This document shows positions 45,475-58,600 of a DNA stretch of 64,000 nt, piece by piece. Within the stretch, counting starts at the first letter, position 1, and each line of letters starts with the position of its first letter. Where the stretch lies: the NCBI GenBank assembly GCA_050084985.1, contig JBITNC010000001.1, forward strand, positions 142,972,001 to 143,036,000. Reading direction: 5' to 3'. This stretch comes from Nageia nagi. Taxonomy: Eukaryota; Pinophyta. Under the pieces are notes generated by a model. That model searched no databases. It was not told the DNA's origin and worked only from the letters and a program-made list of their open reading frames with translations. A program made the translations under genes and the position numbers.

Positions 45475-46960
45475 CATAGTTTTATGGTCTGTAATGATTG
45501 CAATATTTATGAGTTTTATCAAAGAATGTAAAACAAAATACAAATCACAAATATATATGTAGAATGTAGAAGAATACAACAAAATATTGCAAGTCTGCAA
45601 TATCACAAACTAAAATACCTACTTGCACCTCCTAGACAACACATCTCCACTCATCTGGTCTCACCACATATCCTCTTGTCTGATATCCTCTCTCCTCTCT
45701 CATCTCATCAATACATCAAATGCCACTCTCTCCTCTAACCCCTTAGCTTGTAAAATTTAGAATGATAAAAAAATTACAAGTAACCTACCTAAGCTCCCTA
45801 TTCACACTTGTTTTTTCTCATTTTCACTAAGGGGTATTTTTTTCCACCCCAAAAATATTTTTTGGGGAAACTAAAAATTGTTCCACTAAAATCAACATTT
45901 AAAGATGAAAATGATGTAGTTAAAAATCTCTATAAAATAACTACCTCAAATTACCCACCCCAAAGCACTTTTTTGGTCTAGTGAAAGCTTTAGGCCTTAG
46001 CTAGTTTAGTTTCATTACTAACCTTGCCCCTTTTATTTTGTAGGTTAAATACTCAATCTTTTTCCTAAGTGAACTATAACAAGCTTAACCTATGTACTTA
46101 TAAAATTTATGGTTTTATGTATGCTCATGATACTTTTATTGTTCTAATAATAGTATCTAAATGTTAACTCTATATGATAGTAGCAAATATGATGACCATA
46201 TTAATACCATCATCCACCTCTTTCTATCATGCAAATGTGATAATAACTAAGGCATTTTGTTCATGATCCCATATACAATTATCATGATGGTAATGGTGTA
46301 AATAATGAGATGATATAAATAAAATGATATTTTCCATAGGTGCAAGTGTTATTTTACATGATGTAAAAAATGAAGTATTTAACAACAAATGCCATATAAT
46401 CATGTTCAAAAGTATATGATCAATGGAGAAGTGGGATAGATACAATGTACTAGCCATTTTTCATCTTGAAGCTCTCATTAATATGAATCATGAACGCTTT
46501 CTAGTTTATCCTTTCAATATAATAATACATTAATAATATCAACACTATTGAATAATGCAATCAAGTGCTATATATATAAAATAGGTAATAAATAATCAAT
46601 CAATCTATTTATGAGAAGGTATTCTCTCAAGAGAAGAAGGAAGACCCAACCACTTAAATTTATGTGTGGATCATGAAAGTCCAACATGTATTCTCTAGAC
46701 ATACCTAAAATTTTGTATTCATATTTATTACAATGTGTAATGCATTATTGTAAGGTTCTTAATGTAATTCACTTAATAGTGAATATGATAAAGGTAAATT
46801 CACTAATACTTAAAAGTATCCCTAGATACCATTTTAAGTATTTATGAATATGATAATGTAACTTATCCTACACTTCATCTCATGAGAATGTCTCTTGGGT
46901 AAAAGGGTCATGCATATCATGAAATTATACAATGGTTAACAAGGTGATCCAAGGGAGGAT
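45475..46960. other. No gene seen
   Basis: AT-rich sequence with a C/T-rich stretch (CTCCTCTCTCATCTCATC) near 45690. Short open frames show no family features. Confidence 0.5.
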
Positions 46961-46967
46961 TTTGGAC

Positions 46968-46975
46968 TATAAATA
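46968..46975 (+). promoter_or_regulatory. Candidate TATA box (TATAAATA)
   Basis: GGACTATAAATAGAAGGCCC is a strong core-promoter match in otherwise unassigned sequence about 150 bp left of element B. It may belong to a remnant LTR of another element. No gene follows before the LTR of B. Confidence 0.35.
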
Positions 46976-47124
46976 GAAGGCCCTTTTCTTGAGATTACTC
47001 ACTCAAGTTTGTAGAAAAGTTATGCACTAGGATTATTAGAAGAAGTGAGATAGAGTTGTTGTAAGAGAATGTTCTTTAAGAATAACAAGATCTTAGATTA
47101 GTAGATGTACTCCTTAGGTTAGAG

Positions 47125-48945
47125 GAACCACTTTATATTGGTTCATTCCTTTCCCAATAAAACCCTTCTATAATTCCCATTTCTTATTCTCCTTTATTTC
47201 ATTTGTAAATACTTGTACAAAATCTAGTCCTAAGTTTACATTGTATATAATTAATTATTTTCTTAAGAATCTTGCATTATCTATACTCTTAGTTAGAATG
47301 TGGTTTTGCTTAAGTAGTTTTCAGTTCATTTTTATATTTTCAAGTCTTAGTCAATAGAGATTCATTTAAAACCATCATTTTTTTATAATGTGGGTGTTGT
47401 TTGTACATAGTTTAATGAGTTATATCTGGGAGATTTGTATAATTCATAGGATGAAGAGTTTCCATTTTGTAAAATCAACTAAGTCATTTATGAGATTTGT
47501 CTAAGTCTAATCCAAGTCTTGTTATCGAGTGTTATTGTATATAGTATATTTATATGTCTAAAATAATTTTGGGTCCTTTTGTACATAGTGGTTAGTTTAG
47601 GTTAAGTCATAAAATGGGCAATGTTGTCACAAGAATCTAGTGAAGTAGGGCTCATAAAAATCCAATGATGATATCATACTTTTTGACAAAAATCAATGGG
47701 TGCTAGACAACTTCATCAATGGGTAGTTTAGAAGGGAATTAAGGTGGGAGATATTTACAACTCAATATTTAGTAGACCCTAATAATTTTGAGTCATAATA
47801 TCATAATTTTTAGGAGAAATTATCAGGTGATACATTCCATAGATATTCAACAACCCTTGCTAAAGCATAACAAGATCTGTTAGGGACAAGTAAAGATTGT
47901 ATGAAGAGGTAAATACCAAGGTCCACTTAATCAAGAGGGTTTGATCCTTAGGAATCTATCAATGTGTTGAATAAAACTTATTTCCACATGGTAGTAGTAG
48001 TTCAATATCAAGTTTGAATGGTACATCTTCCTTCACCCTTACAATGATCACAACTAGGAACTACAAAACATAAATATTTAATGGTTACAAAATGTTAAGT
48101 GGCTTTTGACTACAAAGATAGAGTGATTGTACTTGTGAAGATGGAGGAAAATACCTCATAAATGCAAGATTAGTTATTGATTCACCATGGTTAAAGATAA
48201 AAGTGATGGATTATAGTTGGATTGATGCAAAGATTGAAAGTTTGCAGATTTCCAAGCATTGGTACTAAATTAGGACCATGTTGTGTAATCATTTACTATT
48301 GTAGATTATTTTGTACATTTTGTAAATATTTTGAGTTTATATTTTTCTTAGTCAAAGAGGTGGTTATAGTCTTTAATGGTGGACAACCACCCATTTTGTA
48401 AATAGAATATTATAAATAGTAGATTGTTAGAGGTCCAAAAGGTCAAACATTTTAGCAAAGTTGCCCATTGTAAGAAGTATTTTCATATATGATAATGCAA
48501 ATTTATGGTATTTTACCCTCTGCAATTTGTGGCTAATATATTATTTTGTAATCATTATGTATGAAGCATTTTCCAAAATTATGGTTGTGTATTATGATTA
48601 TGAGACCCCAAGAATAAGATAGTTATTATTTTCTTAAGTCTTGGATATGGATTACTACCTATGTAGTGATGTCTAGGTTGATTAGTTTTACTTTTATTTT
48701 AGTAGTTTAGATTTTGATCTCTTTCCTGTTACTCTTGACCTTTTTAATCTCTTTCCTATTACTTTTAACCTTTTTCATAGATAGGATATAGCCTATAACC
48801 CAAATATTGAGCACAAAAACCCCACGAGCACACTATCCCACCATTTTCTACTCATTCAAGAACCTTATTATTATCAAGAAATGAAGAACTCACCAGACAA
48901 AACCTTTAGGTTATATTATACTAATCAATAATATTTTTACATTCA
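47125..48945 (+). repeat. Element B 5' LTR
   Basis: Aligns with 59429-61247 over its whole length. Examples are CCCAATAAAACCCTTCTATA / CCCAATAAACCCCTTCTATA and the TATAAATAGT boxes at 48411 and 60722, followed by AGAGGTCCAAAAGG. The TATA box sits about 530 bp before the LTR end, so U3 is about 1.3 kb. The left boundary is approximate. Confidence 0.85.
48411..48418 (+). promoter_or_regulatory. Element B 5' LTR TATA box
   Basis: TATAAATA, conserved at the matching position in the 3' LTR (60722-60729) and, degenerate, in element A's LTR near 11040. Confidence 0.65.
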
Positions 48946-48948
48946 TTT

Positions 48949-48969
48949 TTGGCATGCATGATGGGACCC
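48949..48969 (+). promoter_or_regulatory. Element B candidate primer-binding site
   Basis: TTGGCATGCATGATGGGACC directly follows the LTR end and resembles the TTGGCGC...GGGAC primer sites of plant gypsy elements with C-to-T changes. The exact tRNA is not assigned. Confidence 0.5.
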
Positions 48970-49312
48970 AAGAAAAGATCCAAATCATTTGGGCATGAAT
49001 AGGATAGATTGCTATGTCTGTTAGGCTATCATCCTTGTTATTTAAAGATTATAAGGTTTCTTTAAATCTTATTTATGACTCTACTATCATACCAATTATT
49101 TTTTTTAACCTTGGCACCTCATATTCACTAGAAGTAGTGCCATAAATTCTTCTTAACAACCTAGATTTCAAGAGCTATCAGTTCCTCAAAGGAGGACTAG
49201 GCAAAAGATTTTTTGGACTCTATCCCCACAAATTCTTCTAAGATCCATTCCATTAATAGTCACATTTAACTTTATTTAGAAAATTCCTTCACCTAACCCA
49301 ACTAGTCTAAAC

Positions 49313-50780
49313 ATGGGTCAACCTACCACTATAGATTTTCTTGCTTGGAATAATAGTCATCCATTGGTAGTTTCTACTAATTTCTTGGCTATTCCCTAAG
49401 AAGCCTTTAAATTTTTGCCTAAGTATGATGGGTCAAGAAAAATGACTTATGAGCATTACTAAGATGTATCTCTTTTGGCCTCTAGTTTTGATATCAATGA
49501 TAAAACTATCATGATCAAGTTGTTATCACATTATTTTGAAGGAAAAGTAGAAGAATGGTTTAGAACTCTCACTCCTCAGTCTATAAATATATGGGGATAA
49601 TTATGTCAAGTTTTAATTAAAATATTGGCTGAAGATGGTGATGATAGTACCTTTCTAAGCCTTATAACATGTATTAAAAGATATCTACATGAGTCTATGG
49701 ATGATTTCAATATAATATTTGAGAAAACATGGAAGTCCATTCCAATAAGAATCATACCAACCAATGCTCAAGCCTTGGTATACTATAAGAAATCTTTTCA
49801 CCTAGATCTAAATGTGTTAATTGTCATGTTTGGGGATACTTTCCTAAATGTCTATCAAATAGCCAAAACTGCTAAACATACCTTGATGTCTTTTGAAAAA
49901 ATGCAACCAAGATCCATTATGGCCTTATTTCATAATTTACCTCCAAAGCAAGCTCCATTATAGATTTTACATTCAGGAGTGCTAGATTTACCACCTCCTC
50001 CTCCTAAACCTATTAATCAAAACCAAGTACTAGCACTCCTAGCTCTTGCATTAATAAGTACAAGTACTAGTTCAAACTCATAAGAGAATGAGAGGATTAG
50101 GTAGCTAGAGATAACCATTAGGAACCTAAAAAATAAGATCACTTTACAAGAGAGGTAGAATGAAGGATACAATTTTATGAGATATGATAATCAATATCAG
50201 CCCATATTCCATCCCAAAAATAAATAACTAGAATAACATCCTGCTTCCAAAGCTATAGATAATGCAGTCATGGTTAGTTATGTAGAAATTGATGCTTTTG
50301 GTGTTACAAAATGGTGTCCTCCTTATTTAGCTCAACATTTCTTAAACTCTTATGTAGTCTTCCAATACTAATACTTGGGCTTATATTCTGGCCAAATGAT
50401 ATAACCTATATTAGAACTTGGTGCAGATGTCACCATGGTTAATTTTTGTTTTCTAGGCTATGCTAGAGAATAAGCAAACTATGTACAAACTAGAGCTTCT
50501 ACTTCAACAGCCCCATAGCAGACCCAAGTCACTCAAAAACATTAGCCATCCATCCTAGCTCAACTTGATCAAAAGAGAGCTAAGGTTCCTATATCCTAAC
50601 CATCTAATTCAATAAATCAACTTCCAAATCATCTAGGTCAAACTTCATAAGCTAGGGTAATGTTGCTCCTGTTGCAAGAAACCCTTCTCAGACCAAAAAT
50701 GATATCCCAAAAAGAGAGAGACCTACTCTAGTAAGATATCCTTTCATAACTAAACATCATAAGGAGAAGGATACTCAATA
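49313..50780 (+). pseudogene. Element B gag (degraded)
   Basis: ATG at 49313 (MGQPTTIDFLAWNNSHPLVV). The capsid-like part includes FKFLPKYDGSRKMTYEHY, IMIKLLSHYFEGKVEEWFRT, and the long open stretch 49625-49963 (HESMDDFNIIFEKTWKSIPI, NAQALVYYKKSF). A Pro-rich stretch (LPPPPPKP) and a coil-like Glu/Arg/Asn segment follow. A GVTKWCPPYLAQHF motif lies near 50300. No zinc knuckle was seen, the same as element A. Stops are TAG/TAA at expected Gln codons. Confidence 0.8.
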
Positions 50781-50789
50781 ATTCAAATC

Positions 50790-51360
50790 TTATCAACCTG
50801 CTAAAATAAGTAAGTTAGCCTCTTATGTTCCATACAACATAGTGGAAGAATTGAAAAGGACACCTTCTAAAATGACTATATTTGATACATTAAGAATTTT
50901 GGGTCAAATTGACCTTTTGTAAGAAGATTTAAAGCTAAATAATATTAAAAAAAGGACTAGTGAGGACAATGTTATTTTTGTAAATTTTGATGATGTCCAT
51001 ATAGCTCCAATAGGTATAAGAATACCTCCACCTTTTTATATATCCCTTATATTTGAAGGACGGGTTATTAACAATTGTATGATTGATATTGGAGCTGCTA
51101 GTACCATTATTCCAAAAGCTATTGCATATGAGATGAAATTTTATATAAATCAATATGTTGATGGAGTTGTACAACTAGATTCTTTCCCTGTGGATGTGAT
51201 TGGTAGTGTCAAAGGAGTTACAATAACCATGAATGCATTCCCTAATATTTATGTCATTCAGTATATCATTATAGTTGATCTTCCACCTTTGTTTGAAAAC
51301 TACTTGTCTAGAGAATTTACTACCATTTTAGGAGGATATTTAGCTTTAGATTAAACACAC
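50790..51360 (+). pseudogene. Element B protease (degraded)
   Basis: Reads KISKLASYVPYNIVEELKRT-like, DTLRILGQIDLL, then FYISLIFEGRVINNCMIDIG with AASTIIPKAIAYEM (family DSGA/DTGA; here D-I-G-A, so the second active-site residue is lost), VVQLDSFPVDVIGSVKGVTI, and TTILGGYLALD in place of the usual LGxxWL. It is an aspartic protease of the retropepsin type. The open stretch is 51079-51354. Confidence 0.75.
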
Positions 51361-51609
51361 CTCCTACTTCCTTTCTAGAACAAGCATGTCAAATTTCTGA
51401 ATGAGGGAACCAATAATGTCCATCTAAGTAAGATCACTAAATAAAACTGCATGAATGAACATGAGCAAGTAGAGATATTTGAGAGGGATCCACTCATGGA
51501 ATCATTACTAACCACATAGATATTTTTAGTAAATGAATTCACTTATCATGTCACTAATGTTGGCATTAGTAATTATTGTTTATATGAATATGTTCAGCTA
51601 ATTTTCATC

Positions 51610-52068
51610 TTAGCTAAAAAGGAGCATGAAGGGTGGATAATGATCTTTGATGGAGCAAGATGCAAACATGGTTGTAATGTTGGTATTGTTTTTAAATCAC
51701 CTCAGGCACATATGAGAAGATTTTCATTTAGATTTACATGGACTTGAAATAATAATGTTGTTGAGTATGAAGCTCTACTTTTAGGGCTATCTAAAGCTAT
51801 CAACATGGGTATTAAATGTCTGGTAGTCCATGGAGATTTTGAGCTAGTTATTAATCAAGTGAAAGAAAATATTAGTACAAGGCATAATTATTTGAATACT
51901 TACAATAATAGGGTATGGGACCTAATGGAAGCATTCCTAGCAATCAATTTTATTCCTATTCCTAGGAAGTTTAATCAAATTGCTAATGCACTTGTAAATA
52001 AAGGAGCACATTTTAATCTAGCTCATCATAAAAGAGGTAACTGTAAAGTCAAAGTTTTGTGTAGATAA
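51610..52068 (+). pseudogene. Element B extra RNase H domain, between protease and RT
   Basis: EHEGWIMIFDGARCKHGCNV gives a first catalytic Asp (FDGA), then VGIVFKSPQ, NVVEYEALLLGLSKAINMGI (Glu in EYEALLLGL), CLVVHGDFELVINQVKENIS (second Asp in HGDFELVI) and ANALVNKGAHF near the C-terminus (the last catalytic Asp of the usual ADALA position is Asn). This is the plant archaeal-like RNase H layout, distinct from the gypsy RNase H that follows RT at 53.3-53.7 kb. The interval between protease and RT is unusual for it. Confidence 0.78.
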
Positions 52069-52400
52069 TCTATACCTGATATTGCAAATTTTTGGTAGGT
52101 ATTTGACTTGGATGATCATATTATGAATTTACTAATAAATGAAGTAGTAGCTCACAAATTTTGTATCACAAAATTCCCTAATTATTTTCAAGAATTAGAT
52201 GCTACTCAATTGAGAAATAATGTTATACTTAAAGGTTTTATTTCCTTTAAATTGTTGTTTAATTATGAAGATGTTCAAAGGGCTAAAATGTTGGTTATTC
52301 AAAAGGAAAGTCATGTAAAGCTAGAAGTTGAAAAAAAAAAGCATAAAAGTTGGATCATAATGCATTAAGGAAGAAAAGGAAATGTTAATTCAAATTTACC
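52069..52400 (+). other. Element B linker between extra RNase H and RT
   Basis: Acidic/Lys-rich plus-strand coding (52108-52368: HKFCITKFPNYFQELDATQL, EVEKKKHKSWIIMH) without a recognised domain. Similar linkers precede RT in related elements. Confidence 0.5.
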
Positions 52401-53300
52401 ATGATTTTACCTAGGTAATTGGATGGAATTATGATGATCTGAAGACTTATGATAAAAATGTGATCCAACATACCATTGAGCTCATGCCAAATGCCAAGCC
52501 ATACATGCAAAAATAGAGGCTAGTAAACCTAAGAATAGAAGAAGCTTTGAAACAAGAGTTGATTAAGCTCTTGGATGCTAAAATAATTTATCCTATCAAG
52601 CACTCTACTTAGGTATCCAATTTAGTCCTAGTAAATAAGAAGAATAGAGAAATTAGACTATGTGTATATTTCAAGAATCTAAATTAAGTGTCCCTAAAAG
52701 ATAACTATCCTCTTCCTCCTATGGAACAAATTCTCCAAATAGTAGTTGGACCATGTTGCTTTTATATGATTGATGGCTTTTTAGGATTCAATCAAATCTA
52801 GGTAAAGGATGAGTATTAACATAAAATTGCATTTGCTACTAAGTGGGGAATATTTACATTTTAGAGAATGTCTTTTGGTCTCTCCAATGTTGGCACTACA
52901 TTTTAGAGAGCTATGGACAATGCCTTTAGTGAGTTTGTCAACAAAATAATCTTGGTCTATTTGGATGACATTGTTATGTTTTCCAAAAGAAGAAAGGATC
53001 ACTTAGAACACCTCAAGAAATTTTTTTATAAATGCATGCAATTTAAAAGTTCTATTAATCCAAAATAAAAAAAGTTTTATGGTTAATCAAGGAAAACTAC
53101 TTGATCACATTATTTCATAAGAAGGGGTGGTAATTGATCCTAACATAGTCAAAGCTATTGATGAATTGTCTTTGCCCTCAAATAAGAAGGCCCTACAATC
53201 CTTCCTTGTTCAAATTAATTTTGTTAGAAATTTTATTAGTGATTTTTCTAAGATTGTTTCTCCAATCATTGTAATGTTAAAAAAATGCTCAATTCTCTTG
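52401..53300 (+). pseudogene. Element B reverse transcriptase (degraded)
   Basis: Gypsy RT in order: HTIELMPNAKPYMQK, SNLVLVNKKNREIRLCVYFK, CCFYMIDGFLGFNQI (family DGFSGYNQI), KIAFATKWGIFTF, MSFGLSNVGTTF, then ILVYLDDIVMFSKRRKDHLE with YLDD codons at 52958-52969. The thumb ends ALQSFLVQINFVRNFISDFS. Clear Gln-to-stop events: NQI-TAG-V and TTF-TAG-RAMD. It is dead. Confidence 0.9.
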
Positions 53301-53810
53301 GTTAGATGAAGCAAAGAAAGATTTTCCTAACATCAAGAAAGCAATAATAGAAGATCCAATTCTGAAAAATCCATATTTCTCTAAGGATTTTATTATGTAT
53401 GCTTATGGATCTAAGAAAATCATTACAACCATATTGGCACAAAAGGATGACCAAAAGGAAGAACATCCTATAGCCTTTCATAATCAAACACTACATCAAC
53501 ATAAAAAAAGGTATTCATTCATTGAAAAGTAAGTATGTTTTATTATGAGAGGGTTGAAAAATTTCAAGCATTATGTATTTCAAAATAAAATCCTTGTATA
53601 TGCCATTCACCTAGATGTAAAAAACTATGTTATTCAAGGAGAATTGGGTGAAGAGAAAGCTAGTTGTATAACAAGGATAATGGACTATGATGAGATCAAA
53701 CCAACTAAGCTTGTTCGAGGAAGAGCTCTCTTTGAAAACATAGCAGAGGAAACACACATGATTTATTTCATAGAGGATGAAGAGCATGTTAATGATGAGA
53801 GTGATTAGAT
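53301..53810 (+). pseudogene. Element B gypsy RNase H, after RT
   Basis: FIMYAYGSKKIITTILAQKD (first strand; usual Asp at the YAxD position is changed to Gly), EEHPIAFHNQTLHQHKKRY, then LKNFKHYVFQNKILVYAIHL, DEIKPTKLVRGRALFENIAE. This matches the long gypsy RNase H C-terminus. It follows RT as expected, so the element has two RNase H domains. Confidence 0.82.
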
Positions 53811-53849
53811 AAAGTAATATATTATATATTTTAGAACTAGATGTTGCTC

Positions 53850-55065
53850 TAAATCTTTTGATAGGTTTCATAGGATAAGATTCATGATGCAAACATTGAA
53901 ATTCACATTGATTGATGATCATCTCTATAGAAATGTTTTTGATCAAACCCTATTGAGATGTGTAACTCAAGATGAAGATTAGAGAATTATTTATGAATTT
54001 CACTATGAATTCTCTAGAGGACACTATAGTGGTTTGAATACTGCAACAAAGATATTATAGGTGGGCTATTATTGGCCCACTTTATTCCAATACTCTTGCA
54101 AGATAGCCTAGGAATGTGACAATTGTAGCAGGTATGTGGGTAAGAGAAGATAAGTTGCTATGCCTCTGAAACATATGGTCATTAAAGAACATTTCCAACA
54201 ATGGGGTTTAGAATTCATTGGCTTAATCAATTCAAACTCTTTAGCAAGTCACAAATTTATCATGATTGCAATAGACTACTTTACAAGATGGTCAAAAGCC
54301 ATACCATGCAAAAGTGAAGATCAAAAGGTAGTAATAGAGATGATAAAAAGACTGATCACTCAATTTGGTATCCCATAGACCATTGTATTAGATAATGGTT
54401 CTATATTCACTATGGATAATTTTTCAAATTTTATTGCCAAGTATAGTATCTATTGGCTATTATCTTCAAACCATTACCCATAAGGGAATAGGTTAGCTGA
54501 ATTGATAAATAAAAACTTAACCTAAATTGTTAAAAAAAACTATTAAAGAGAATCCAAGATAGTGGCACACAAATTTGGACTATGCATTATGGGCTAAAAG
54601 AATGAGTATCAAGTCAGCTATCAAAATATCACCCTATGTATTAGTTTAGGATAAGAGACTAGTGCTGCCTATTTATCTAGAGTTGCCTAAATTGAAAATC
54701 CTACAAGAGTTGGAAGACTATGACTTTGAGCCATTGCAAGTTAGATTCAATCAATTGATCAAGCTAAAAGAAGATAGAAATAAATATTATTAGGATTTCT
54801 AGCATAAATAAAAGATTATCAAAAAGTGGTTTGATAAAAAGAAGTCTTCCCATTTGAAGTTTGAAGTTGGAGATATAGTCCTAAAATGGGATGAGGAAAG
54901 AGAAAAGTCTAGTAGGCACTACAATTTTGATTCCTTATGAAGTGGGCCTTATATCATCATTGAAGCCTTGCAAAATAATACATTTAGATTATAGGATATT
55001 TTTAGGTCTCAAGAGTTGCCTTTACTAGTGAACAGATCCATCTTAAATATTATTAGGTTATTAGG
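53850..55065 (+). pseudogene. Element B integrase (degraded)
   Basis: ECDNCSRYVGKRRQVAMPLK gives the CxxC region; IDYFTRWSKAIPC carries the first catalytic Asp; LDNGSIFT the second; and LAELINKNL the Glu. The C-terminal part reads DFEPLQVRFNQLIKLKEDRN, KKWFDKKKSSHLKFEVGDIV, and a GPYIIIEALQNNTFRLQD module near 54950. Stops are at Gln positions. Confidence 0.85.
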
Positions 55066-55595
55066 TGATTTTATAACACCCGTTAAACTTGTACAGTGTA
55101 AATATTTCTTATGATAATTTTATTTCTTTTAAGAAAAAAATATATTATGTTTACCATCGATGCATTTCCCAAGGATTTAGATAATCATTAATGGTTGTAT
55201 TTACTAGGCATGGTGCTGTTTAAGTCTAATGGTTATTAAATATATTATCAAAAGATTGATATTTAAAGTGAGATTTTTTCAAAAAGATCCATTGATCTGC
55301 ACCTTAAATTCTAATTTAAAATTAATGTAGTTAAATTTAATGCCATCCCACCTATCAGGTCTGACACAACACTCCACTTAAACCCTAACATTCATTATGC
55401 ATTAATGATCATTCATAAGTAGAATTTGGAAACTTTAAACAAATAAAATATAGTCCTAACTCTATCATTCCTCACTTAATGAATTTTAGAGCCCAAGAAT
55501 TCAAGTAATTGTAGAGAGTTATACTATTTTCAAGAGTTTCTAGTGCTAAGTATTAAGTGAGTTAGAGTACTATTTTGTGCCACTTTTGAGTGGTG
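55066..55595 (+). other. Element B spacer between pol and second ORF
   Basis: Non-coding AT-rich sequence of about 530 bp after the integrase end. It contains no LTR. It could hold a splice acceptor or promoter for the second ORF. Nothing else was seen. Confidence 0.4.
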
Positions 55596-55601
55596 AGTTT
55601 A

Positions 55602-58600
55602 ATGTCTTCCCAAGATGCAAAGAAACTACTAAGTATAATGGCTAAACTAGAGCATACTGTGGTTGTTTTAGGGGAAACTAGTGAGCTATCAAAGATACAT
55701 GAAGAATACTTGAAGAATATCCCTAGAGTAAACTAGACTTAGAGGGAGTGCTTAGTCACATGGATACTTGGAATACAAAAGAAAAAAAGTCCATTGTTAC
55801 AACATGAGAGGCCAAAGGTTGTTGGTAAAGGAAAAATCATAGTAGCAAGAAATAATGTGATAATCAACCAAATTTTGGCATATTTTATGCCATATGAGTC
55901 CTTTACCTTCTTAGAGCTGCTTACAGCCATTGTCCTAAGGCACAACCCATAGGGATATATCATAAGGGTGTATAGGGAGAAAAAGAAGGATGAAGGAGAA
56001 TCATAATATCATTTAGATACCTTCTTGGATTACTCCCCTAATGCCATTATCAATGCATTTTGTAGTTCCTACTAATTGGAAATTTCATGTCAAAAAGGAA
56101 ATTTATTTGAGGAAAGAAAAGTGGGATTTCTACTAGAATGAGAACAATATGATCAATTGGATCAATGAAAGGTATTTTGAGAATACCATAAAGCTCTACC
56201 AGAGCTATAATATTGCATTATTTGAAAATTATTAGGATAGATAGGTCCTACAAGCTTTGGTGATGATTCTTGAATGCATGATCCAAATTGAAGCTGATGA
56301 GGCCATGGTTAGGATGGCTCATAATATTTTTGAAGGATTGGTCTATTATGAATTTAATGCCTTATTTTGGTTGATAGTCCACCAAAATCTATAATCCATG
56401 GTCAATGGAGGATTATCTCTAGTGCCAACAACCTCCTTCATAACACCTACATCAATCAACATAAAGGTGTTGGTGCTAAAAAATATTCATGGAGAAATAT
56501 TTTGCCCATATCATGAATATTCTCATGGGGAGAACTACACATAAGCTACACCAAAGAAGCCAAGAAGAGCTACAGGGTGGCACCAAAATTAGAGATTGGT
56601 ACTTCATAAAGGAGAGGATAGTTATTATAAGGTATGGATATTTTGAAACTCCTTTTTGCTGCCCTAGTTTGTTAGCCTATAATTATATTCTTTAGATATG
56701 GGTAGAAAAATAAGTGCCATAGAGACTAAATGCGGGTCAGGCAATAATTTTAAGCTTGTAATCAAAATGTTAGATGTAGGGGGTAGTCTTACATTGTTAG
56801 AAGTAGATTGTATATAAGAATTATCTAATTTTTTGATTTAGAATTTTAAATTAGAAAAGTTAGAGCAACCTTGGATGTATGACCTCTTAGAGGTATTTAT
56901 AGTTATTATAAAGGCAAATAACAAATGCCAATCATGAAGCCTAGCCTCATATTGAATATTTTACAAATTAGACTAAGCAAGAAGCTAAAGACTCCCTGAA
57001 GTGGGAATTTGGTATTTTAGATAAAACATGGATGGACCTTGAAGGGTTAAAAAAATATAGATTATGAGAAACTAGAAGGAAAGAGTTTGCCTTGGCCCTA
57101 AAGGTGATTGCATAGTAGTAGGGTGAGTTTGGATGGGGTCCCAATAAAATTGAATATTTTACAAAATACAAATTTGAATATACCAACAAGGTTATACATG
57201 TTGGAAATAAACCTTTTGGTGAGTTCAAGCATGATCAATACTAGCATGCCCAATATCAGTAAGAGCCATTGCCAGAAAAGGGCCAACTTTTGCCACCTAA
57301 TTTTCAAAGAAATATATTACAAGAAGATCAACCATTGGCACAATGGGAAGAGGAAATTAAGGAGTTGAGAAAAAGAAAACTTGAAGAAGGTTCTAACTCA
57401 TGATAGCCTTTAAAAAAGAAAAACAAAATATGAGTAGTGATGAATGTAGCCTCTGGGGAGTCTCCTCCTAAAAAGCAAAGAACAATTAAGTTATGAATAA
57501 AAGAACTAGCTAGTGGGTAGTAGACCCATGAGGAAATGTTTCCTATAAAGAAACCACCTATTCCCAAGAAAGTCTTGCTCCCATCTTCGTAAATGCAAGA
57601 AGAAGAGCCAAAACTAAGCATGGGAGATATGAAACTTCTAGATGCACATACCCAAAAACTCTAAAGCATGGACATGGTAGTATTTTAGGATGCACAAGAA
57701 GAAGTTGAGCATAAAGTGTAACAAGGGGGAGGTAATGTGCTTGGAGCAAGTGCAATAGCAATAACAAGAGAACCGAGTAGATACGGATATGATTATGATG
57801 ATGATCCTAATAATAATAAAGAATTTGGTCCAATGAACAAGGCATAAGACAAAGAAGAAGTTGATCCTAAAGAAGAGAAAGAACCAACACAAAAAGAACC
57901 TATTGTGGAAATAATAAAAGAGACGAATTCTCTAGAAACACTCGCATCAAGTTAAAAAGCAAGTACATCTCATCATTCTTTAATTCCTTATTCAACCACC
58001 TTGGGTAAGAAAAAATATAGTATTTTTTCTACTTAAGTAGTAGAGCCCATTGATTGGGAAACATTCATTAATAAATCCCCTACACTATCGAACAAACAAG
58101 GTAGATTATTTAGTAGATTTATAGACATGGGGGATATTAAAATTGTATAGATGCCCTTAAAATATAGAAATTTAGATAAAAACCATGCCGCCATTATTGA
58201 TGTAAAGATGAAGAGTGCCCCGATAGTAGATCAGTCCAAGTTTTTAGTAAATATTTCCTTGGTAGTGGGAAAAAGTCTCTAGTCTATGGAGAGCAAAATT
58301 GAAAAATTAAATAAAAAGCTTGAGTAACTCAACAAAGGCTCCTTGCAAAAAGATAAGTTGATGGCCAAATTACAGAATTAGAATAAAGAATTGATTAAAA
58401 AATTGGCCAAACAAAAAGTTGATCATGATAAAAGCTTGGAAGAGGCTCAGGAAAAGATAAAAAAATTAAAAAAGCATATTGAAGAGTTAAAGGCTCAATC
58501 CAATGCAACATAGTAGGAAAAAGCTCAAAAAATAGAAGAAAAGCTTAAAAAGACTATAGTAGCCAATAAATTTTTGAATGATGATAAAGTAAAGCCATTG

